A program made the translations under genes and the position numbers. Of a DNA stretch of 64,000 nt, positions 58,318-64,000 are shown piece after piece; position 1 is the stretch's first letter; each line of letters starts with the position of its first letter. The DNA comes from Rehmannia glutinosa (lineage: Eukaryota; Streptophyta; Magnoliopsida; Lamiales; Orobanchaceae): the NCBI GenBank assembly GCA_016081115.2, contig JABTTQ020002186.1:186001-250000 (forward strand), read 5' to 3'. The notes under the pieces were generated by a model. The model had not been told where the DNA came from, searched no databases, and saw nothing but the letters and a program-made list of their open reading frames with translations.

Positions 58318-59864
58318 TGTTAGGAAATTTATTGTTTAGATTTTGATGAATGCCATGTAAAACTTAGAATAGGAAGTTGGCACCCCATTTTTGTTTTAAA
58401 GCGCATTGTAATAAATAATGGGTCAAGCCGAGTTAAGTCGCCTACGCCCAAACATGCAAGAAGACAACTGGAGACTAGAAGGAAGACTCGCCGCAAGACA
58501 ACCGAGTATGGTAAAGAAGAGTAGACGGAACTCTATCAAGAAGCGGTGAGATGCGGTGAGTGGATTATCGGTCAAGTCAACTCAAGAAAAGCCAAGTCTC
58601 AAGTTGAAGTGATGAAGAGTCATCCAATGATTGGAAGTTGACTCTAAGTCACCTGGGGAAAGCAAGAAAATGCGGTCAAGTCGAGATAATCGAAAAAGAT
58701 CCGTTGTTAAATCAAGAGAATTACTTAAACAAGTAATATCTCCATACTACCTTTCTCGAAGTGCTCACCCTAGAAGCGTGCAAAAGGAATAAACCAATGG
58801 GAAGCACTACACCGTGTCGAACTCGAAAAGGTGAAGAACATTTCATACGAGGAAATGGCAATTCCAAGGATCGCAACAAGACAAGCCAACGACCACAAGT
58901 GACTTTCAAAAATAAGCCTATCTCTTCAACGGGCAGATTTTTGAAAGATCACTATAAAAGGCTGAGAAATAACTTTGAGAATAGGAGAGACTAGAACCAC
59001 AAACGTTCAAGAAATTATTAGAATCGTAAACCCGAAATATTCTCAATCCTCAAGCCTACACTACGAAGAACATCAATCCAACACTCACCGTGAAGGAAAG
59101 ATAACTTCAATCGGTTGAAGAGGAAAATACTTGAAAAATCAAGGGTCTACATTCCACGAAGGATTGTAGGAAGGTTCAAGGTCGAACCAAGTCTTGAGCT
59201 TTTGGAGGGCTTCGTGATCAAATCCAAAGAGCTTGAGCAAGTGAGTGTAGTAGCAAGGCAACCGCCCGTGAAGAAGCCGAGTCGCACGAGAAGCCATTTG
59301 AGTGATCAAGGCGTCTCAGGATCGAGTCCCAAAGGATCAAGTCGGTTGTGTGATCAAGACTTGTATCCGGACTGACTACCACTTTGTATCTCGATCAATA
59401 CCTAGTGGATTCCTCCGGAAGTTGGAGAAGAGAGGAGTAGAAGAATTACCCCATCTTCGAACCTCTATAAAAATCTTATTGTGTCATTTACATTTCAAAG
59501 ACTTTAATTCTCGCATCATATCTGTTTTATTTCACGACATATTTGCTATCCATTAGATAATCTCTAAGTACTAAATCAAGCTCTAAATCTCTACTTGACC
59601 AAACTTAAGGGTGTTAAGTCTTCCAATGAAAACAAACCACGGTTGAGTTAATTTAGACTTAACAAATTTGAGTTATTCAAAGAACGGCTCGATTGAAGTT
59701 TGTGTGAGACTAACTCTCTTGATTAACTAAATTGGTTGTCCACTAAGGACACAGCTGTGTAGTATCAACTCTGAATTTTTAAAAAGGACTAAATCAAAAA
59801 TTTTGTAAGGTTTATTCAACCCCCCCCCTTCTAAACCTTACACTTACACCCCTTGGGACCTACA
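58318..59864 (+). repeat. A-plus 3' LTR
   Basis: 1547 bp, TGTTAGGAAATT to GGGACCTACA. TATAAAAG at 58953-58960. It ends next to LINE sequence. Confidence 0.9.
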
Positions 59865-60760
59865 ACCACAATAGAAGTAAAAGTCGGGAAGACACTCGTA
59901 TTTAAGAGGGACAAGAAGTTTTTGCCCTTTGAAGTGAATACTGACAATACAACAAAGGGGTTTGGAAATATCAATGTTGCAGCGAATACGGAGAGATTTC
60001 CCAACCATAGAACCAGATGTATCACTGTCAACTTCGAGAAAGGAACCAATCGAATTTCCAGCGAATTCGGCGAAATCCTTGTTCGTAATTCCAAGAGGTA
60101 GATCGTAGAGTTGAATCCAAAAGGGGGAGGTCTTAAAGTTGTAATGCGATATGATCATGTCCGCACATGCCTTCTCGAGTATCATTAGGTATTTATCGAG
60201 TAGCCATTGGGCCCCTAATTGCACTTTTTTCCTATCCACCGGGTCCCCGAACGAGAATAAGACAACGTTGTCATGGAGAATCTTGCATGAGAATGTTCCT
60301 TTAGGGCTCCAAAGTTTGCGGAACAATGTTGAAATTTGGTCTATGCCAATCGTTTTAGGGGCGGACCTTCCCTACTAGGGAGGAAGAAATATTTGTCGAT
60401 TAGATCCGGACTGTATCAGCGTCAAGGATTTCTTTTTCTTCATCGGCGAATGATAACCGAGCATAAATTTGTTCTAGTGATTCATCTATTTAAGACAGCA
60501 AATCATGCAACAGAGGATCAGATGAGGGTGACAAAATTTCTGAACTATCAAATGAAACCAAGTCTTGCAAAGCCTCTAAGATATGCAAAAAAAAAAAACA
60601 AAGAAATGTAGGGAAAAAATCGAAAAAAGGTTAGCAGATGAGAGACTAATAGCGGTATCATTGGGGAATGCAACTATGGAGAGAAGATCAATTTAGAGAT
60701 GTGGAGTGAATGGTGAAAACGAGAGCGGACATGGCAGGGAAAGGCCCAGACGACACACTC
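59865..60760 (-). pseudogene. LINE ORF, DUF4283-like domain
   Basis: The minus-strand frame 60326-59865 has FSFGDPVDRKKVQLGAQW, FWIQLYDLPLGITN, GKSLRIRCNIDISKPL and YECLPDFYFYCG: the DUF4283 fold and the first half of the following zinc knuckle. This part of plant LINE proteins is thought to bind RNA. Upstream (60760-60330) the start is degraded, with stops. The frame is broken at YFYCG by the A-plus insertion. Confidence 0.8.
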
Positions 60761-60796
60761 AGAGTATTTCACCAAGAGAGAAAACCCTAGGACTTA

Positions 60797-60808
60797 GGGT
60801 GAATTAGA
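60797..60808. repeat. Right TSD of the host LINE
   Basis: GGGTGAATTAGA, identical to 2094-2105. Confidence 0.85.
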
Positions 60809-61204
60809 ATTTAATTGGGAGAGGAACTCTTATTATGAAGTTAGGTTGTAAATTGTCGAAGAATTCCTCAAGGAGAAGAAAACTTGCTTCGAATATTTGC
60901 AAAGTTGTGCATAAGAGAAGATAAAGTTATTGTTTACGCTTTCAGACCTAGGTGGTGGTGAATTTATAAATTTTAAGGGATCAAGTTGACTAAAGGACAA
61001 TTGGGCTAATAGATGCAAAGTGAAAGTTGGCCCATCCAGTTTCTATTTCTTAGCTCATTTGCTTAAAGTCTATGTGTTCATCTCATTCTTCGAAGCCCAA
61101 TTAAATATATGTCGTGACTTATTCACTCAAAGCTCGTTATCCGTGAACAAGTCTCGAGGACGCATTTGTAGACAAATTAGATTTGCACCAATGAAATGGT
61201 AACA
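60809..61204. other. No gene seen
   Basis: AT-rich flank right of the LINE. Only short open frames, with no recognisable domain. By position it is the same old locus as 1166-2093. Confidence 0.45.
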
Positions 61205-61308
61205 CATGTGGAATTATATATTAAATATCAATTATATATTTTCTATTTATATTTGGGAATTAATTAAATCTTATTCCTAATTTAAATAGTTAATTTTTTG
61301 ATATTTTA

Positions 61309-61332
61309 ATATATATATATATATATATATTA
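61309..61332. repeat. (TA)n microsatellite
   Basis: About 12 TA repeats. Confidence 0.9.
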
Positions 61333-61687
61333 TAGGCCAAATAAAGATTGCCAAATGTCAAATTCTTATAGTTCAAGATTTATCTTGATAAATTATTATC
61401 TCTTTTAATAATTATCACATTTTGTGATTAAGAGATAATATTAAATCTTGAAGGACCAATCAAATCAAAGCCTTCAACATATGATTTATTCAAGAACTCC
61501 TCTCCTACAAGTATAAATAGGGGTCGTTCTCAATGAATTAGAACACAATTCAAAGAGAAGAAATCCAAGCAAGAAGGCGGTGGAGGAAATTCTCTCAAGT
61601 CAAGAAGAACAAATTCAAGGAAATCCATGGTGTTCAAGGCAAAATTCAAGGCGTTCATCGTGAAGTCTACTCAAATCACAATATTTA

Positions 61688-61876
61688 ATTCGGGAATAAG
61701 CTTTCAGGCCCTCGAGTTAACGTTATTGAAGTCAAATTCATCTTGGAGAAAGATCGAAAAGTCAAACCCACCAAGAAGGTCTCAAGTTTAAAAGTCAAAT
61801 ATCATTGAGTATTCAACTATTGATTCGAGATTAAGCTTTCAAGCCCTCGAATTAACGTTATTCAAAGTCAAATTCA
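61688..61876 (+). repeat. Two direct repeats of about 53 bp
   Basis: Copies at 61688-61740 and 61823-61876 share TAAGCTTTCAGGCCCTCGA-type sequence and TTAACGTTATT, with about 85% identity by eye. Confidence 0.75.
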
Positions 61877-62055
61877 AGTTTGGAGAAGCTCAAGCTGAAG
61901 AGTTCATCTTCAAAGTCTCAAATTCCGAATATTATATTTTTGAAGAATAAATAGGGATTGTAACCCATATTTTCCATTTGATTCGAATAATATTTATTTA
62001 TTTTTTTATTTTTTCTTATTTGATTATTGGCAGACAATAAAAATTTGTGTTACAG

Positions 62056-63165
62056 AGGTGGAGCTTATTCTCTCAATTCCCCTTAATGCAAGTAATCACA
62101 AGGACCGATGGATTTGGCACTGCACCAAATAAGGTAAATTTACAATTAAATCGACCTACCATGCAATCCTTAACAACTCGCCCCACTTCCTAGAACTGCA
62201 CCCCATCAGCATCCCTAGTGGACTCCCGAATCCGATATGGAAGAAATTATGGAAGTTTAAAATCCCAAGCAGAATTTTCCATGTTGGATGGCGTATGCTC
62301 ACTGACACCCTTCCTTCACTTTTTAATCCGGTTCGCAGAGGCATCATTCCACCATCGACATGCCCATTTTGTGGATCTCCGGACTGCAATTTGACGCATC
62401 TTTTCGTCTTATGTTCCTTTTCAACTCAAGTATGGTATATTGCAGGCTTAAAAGAGCTTATCTCCACATTTTGCCAACCTTTAATGGACCTTTGGGCACG
62501 TCAAAACATTTCCAATTCATCATCCCACATTTTAGAGCTTTTGTGAGCTTATTTAACGCTATTTGGCACTCAAGGAACAAGAAAACTTTAAAAAATGTTG
62601 TAGATCTACCATACTTCATTGTCACATATTCCTACTCCCAGTTTATCCTCCATATTTAGATCAGCCCCACCAGGAACCCATGTCTTCTTTGACAACTCAA
62701 TCTCATTACAGAACAATTGGGACAGTACAGGGATTGTCATACGCCATGAAAATGGTTATTTCCTTTTTGGATTGGCCAAAAAAATCCCGGACATTATTGA
62801 CCCCATATTTGCGGAATATGTTGCTCTTCGTGAAACCTTATTTGTGACCCAACAGAGAGGCTTAACCAATGTCTCAATCCTAGGAGATTATGTTGTCGTT
62901 CTACTTGCAGCCAATAAAGAATCGGATATTTCTTCAAGTTGCTTGCCCATCCTTTCGGACATTCTATCTCTACAATCCTCTTTAAGTTGTAATAATTTAT
63001 TTTGGATTCGTAGAACTGAAAACTCTAGCGCCCATGAACTTGCTTACTTTGCAAAACACTCTTCTATTGTAACTAGTTCATGAGATACCCCTCCAGACTT
63101 TTTGTTTCAATTGGTGCTGGATGATTTCCAGCAATGATTAATGCATTTTCTTTCCAAAAAAAAAA
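62056..63165 (+). mobile_element. 5'-truncated LINE with A tail
   Basis: Only the 3' part of a plant LINE is present, ending in ten A at 63156-63165. The left edge near 62056 is abrupt, within the zf-RVT lead-in (DRWIWHCTK near 62105). It is a different copy from the minus-strand LINE, and no TSD could be identified. Confidence 0.75.
62061..63083 (+). pseudogene. LINE zf-RVT and RNase H-like domains
   Basis: zf-RVT: FKIPSRIFHVGWRML, CPFCGSPDCNLTHLFVLC, then a stop at 62546. RNase H-like (62619-63083): THVFFDNSIS, VIRHENGYFLFGLAKKIPDI, AEYVALRETLF, SAHELAYFAKHS. There is a stop near 62137 (TAAGG in the GKFTIKST segment) and a frameshift at about 62550-62620. The RNase H part is one open frame. 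Confidence 0.8.
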
Positions 63166-63937
63166 GATTAAAGAAGAAAGAACGAACAATAAAAAGTAGA
63201 AGATAGATACATTAAAGAAGAATAATTAGAATAAGAAGAGAAGAATAATGTTGGAGCTTTAAAAAGATCAAAAGTGAAATTAACGGTTATAAAATTTGAA
63301 AAGTTGGCATTATGGTTATTATATATTATGGATATTATAAATGTTTCAACAATATGTAGAAGGATAACTTGAACATTTTATCTTAAAAAGGTCTCAAAAA
63401 TTTGAGCCGATAAAATTGGCCTGACCTGAGCAACCCACATATAGGACATGCTAGGTTTCGTCTTTAGCGCCCGAAAAAGGACTAGACCTACTTTGGCCCA
63501 GCTCAAACTGCTTGAAGCTTGACAAGCCTGAATGACGCGATTAAAAATATATTTATTGATTTGGATTGGGCGGACCACAAGAACTGTGGTTCAATGAAAT
63601 TTCGGACCGACCCAATCCGATCCAATTTTTCACTTGGCTCAGCCCATCGACAACTCTATCAAAAACATTTTTACATTAAGTTGGGGCTTAAAAAGTTTTG
63701 AATGACTTGACTAGGCCTTTATCAAACTAACCCTTTCCATTCAGCCATTTAGGGTATACCATAACACATATAACGTGGAGCAGCCAATCTTTCCTCAATC
63801 GTGCACAGAAATTTTCCCCCCAACTCCAAAACTTCAGCATAAAAAAGAAAATTTCCGACCTCAAAACTGAAACTATATTACCAGTTCTTGATTCAGTGAT
63901 CGCATCTCCAAATTTGCATTCATATACTGTGAGGACA

Positions 63938-63942
<5 letters not shown>
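63166..63942. other. No gene seen
   Basis: AT-rich sequence with only short open frames. No recognisable domain, LTR end or RNA gene. It may be host flanking DNA. Confidence 0.45.

Positions 63943-63986
<44 letters not shown>
63943..63986. repeat. (GA)n microsatellite
   Basis: About 22 GA repeats at the right edge. In plants such tracts are common in promoters and 5' leaders. Confidence 0.95.
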
Positions 63987-63989
<3 letters not shown>

Positions 63990-64000
63990 GAGAATGCCGA

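Larger units (their letters stand above)
45825..59864 (+). mobile_element. SIRE-like copia element 'A-plus', all parts present
   Basis: 14.0 kb with both LTRs (45825-47378 and 58318-59864), primer-binding site, gag, pol, promoter-like block, ORF3 and polypurine tract. The flanks are ACCCT(T) on the left and ACCAC on the right, an imperfect TSD that fits the LINE codons for CGR in the zinc knuckle. Coding frames are broken every 50-300 bp. Many breaks are CAG or CTG replaced by CG, CGAG, CTCG, TCG or CCG, so decay may be overstated by sequence error. Confidence 0.85.
2106..60796 (-). mobile_element. L1-type LINE, split by nested LTR elements
   Basis: Reading the minus strand from 60796 to 2106 and skipping the LTR elements gives a single LINE of about 6.0 kb. 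It has a DUF4283-like domain (60326-59865), a zinc knuckle (about 45820-45790), a proline-rich linker (10050-9550), an apurinic-type endonuclease (about 9200-8540), reverse transcriptase (8226-5016), zf-RVT and RNase H (4844-2136). Matching 12-bp TSDs flank it. It was interrupted four times: 3015-4548, 5954-7440, 10056-45668 and 45825-59864. Where clean TSDs exist, the reading frame resumes across the insertions. Several frameshifts inside the LINE pieces show that it is dead. Confidence 0.85.
61205..62055 (+). mobile_element. Possible LTR-like repeat
   Basis: The block may begin TGTGGAATTATATATTAAAT and end TTTGTGTTACA. It has TATAAATAGGGG near 61521, a leader-like AACACAATTCAAAGAGAAG after it, an AATAAATAGGGATTGTAACCC near 61947, and T-rich sequence before the end. 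This order resembles an LTR. No clean TSD was found, so boundaries and nature are uncertain. Confidence 0.3.

Noticed and set aside
10056..59864. One giant DNA transposon with terminal inverted repeats
   Set aside because: The inverted ends (TGTAGGTCCC and GGGACCTACA) are LTR ends of two separate copia elements in opposite orientation. Each has its own flanking duplication, and a LINE fragment lies between them.
61514..61600. Host gene promoter at TATAAATAGGGG
   Set aside because: No coding frame follows; the downstream sequence has internal repeats and a polyadenylation-like region, so an LTR-like element is more likely. Not settled.

Overview
The window looks like repeat-dense nuclear DNA from a flowering plant, probably a dicot. 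It is AT-rich and packed with plant-type Ty1/copia and Ty3/gypsy LTR retrotransposons and L1-type LINEs. I found no intact host gene, tRNA, rRNA or CRISPR array. Nearly everything from 2.1 to 60.8 kb is one nest of elements that can be taken apart from terminal inverted TG/CA ends and target-site duplications (TSDs).

Layout. 0.3-1.2 kb is a 65-bp minisatellite. A minus-strand LINE runs from 2106 to 60796 between 12-bp TSDs (GGGTGAATTAGA). It is about 6 kb once its insertions are removed, and its pieces read in family order from right to left: DUF4283 domain, zinc knuckle, proline-rich linker, endonuclease, reverse transcriptase, zf-RVT, RNase H, short A tail. It carries two solo LTRs (3015-4548, TSD ATTGC; 5954-7440, TSD TAAAA) and two large copia elements of one SIRE-like family (here 'family A') inserted in opposite orientation only 156 bp apart in its zinc-knuckle region. 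These are A-minus (10056-45668, TSD TTAGT) and A-plus (45825-59864).

A-minus is itself split. An Athila-lineage Ty3/gypsy element (10103-22743) sits in its 3' LTR. Its body is interrupted at 27847-40671 by a truncated second copia family ('family B', 27847 to about 32670) and a truncated plus-strand family A copy (about 32671-40671). The Athila element has near-identical LTRs, a long open pol frame, a broken gag and an Athila-specific extra ORF. Family A elements have a very long third ORF (ORF3, about 4.5 kb) downstream of pol, preceded by a conserved promoter-like block.

60.8-64 kb holds a possible LTR-like repeat, a 5'-truncated plus-strand LINE ending in an A tail at 63165, and a (GA)n tract at the right edge.

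Main points for a second look: (1) an array of eight hairpins with a conserved GTGGT loop and co-varying stems in the leader of family B LTRs, present in both copies; (2) a systematic exchange of CAG/CTG for CG-containing strings in family A copies, even between the two LTRs of one element, which looks like a methylation-dependent base-calling artefact and makes the pseudogene calls at 45.8-59.9 kb uncertain; (3) ORF3 and its own promoter-like block; (4) ACACGGGCGTGTT-type hairpin clusters shared by the Athila element and an unrelated solo LTR.
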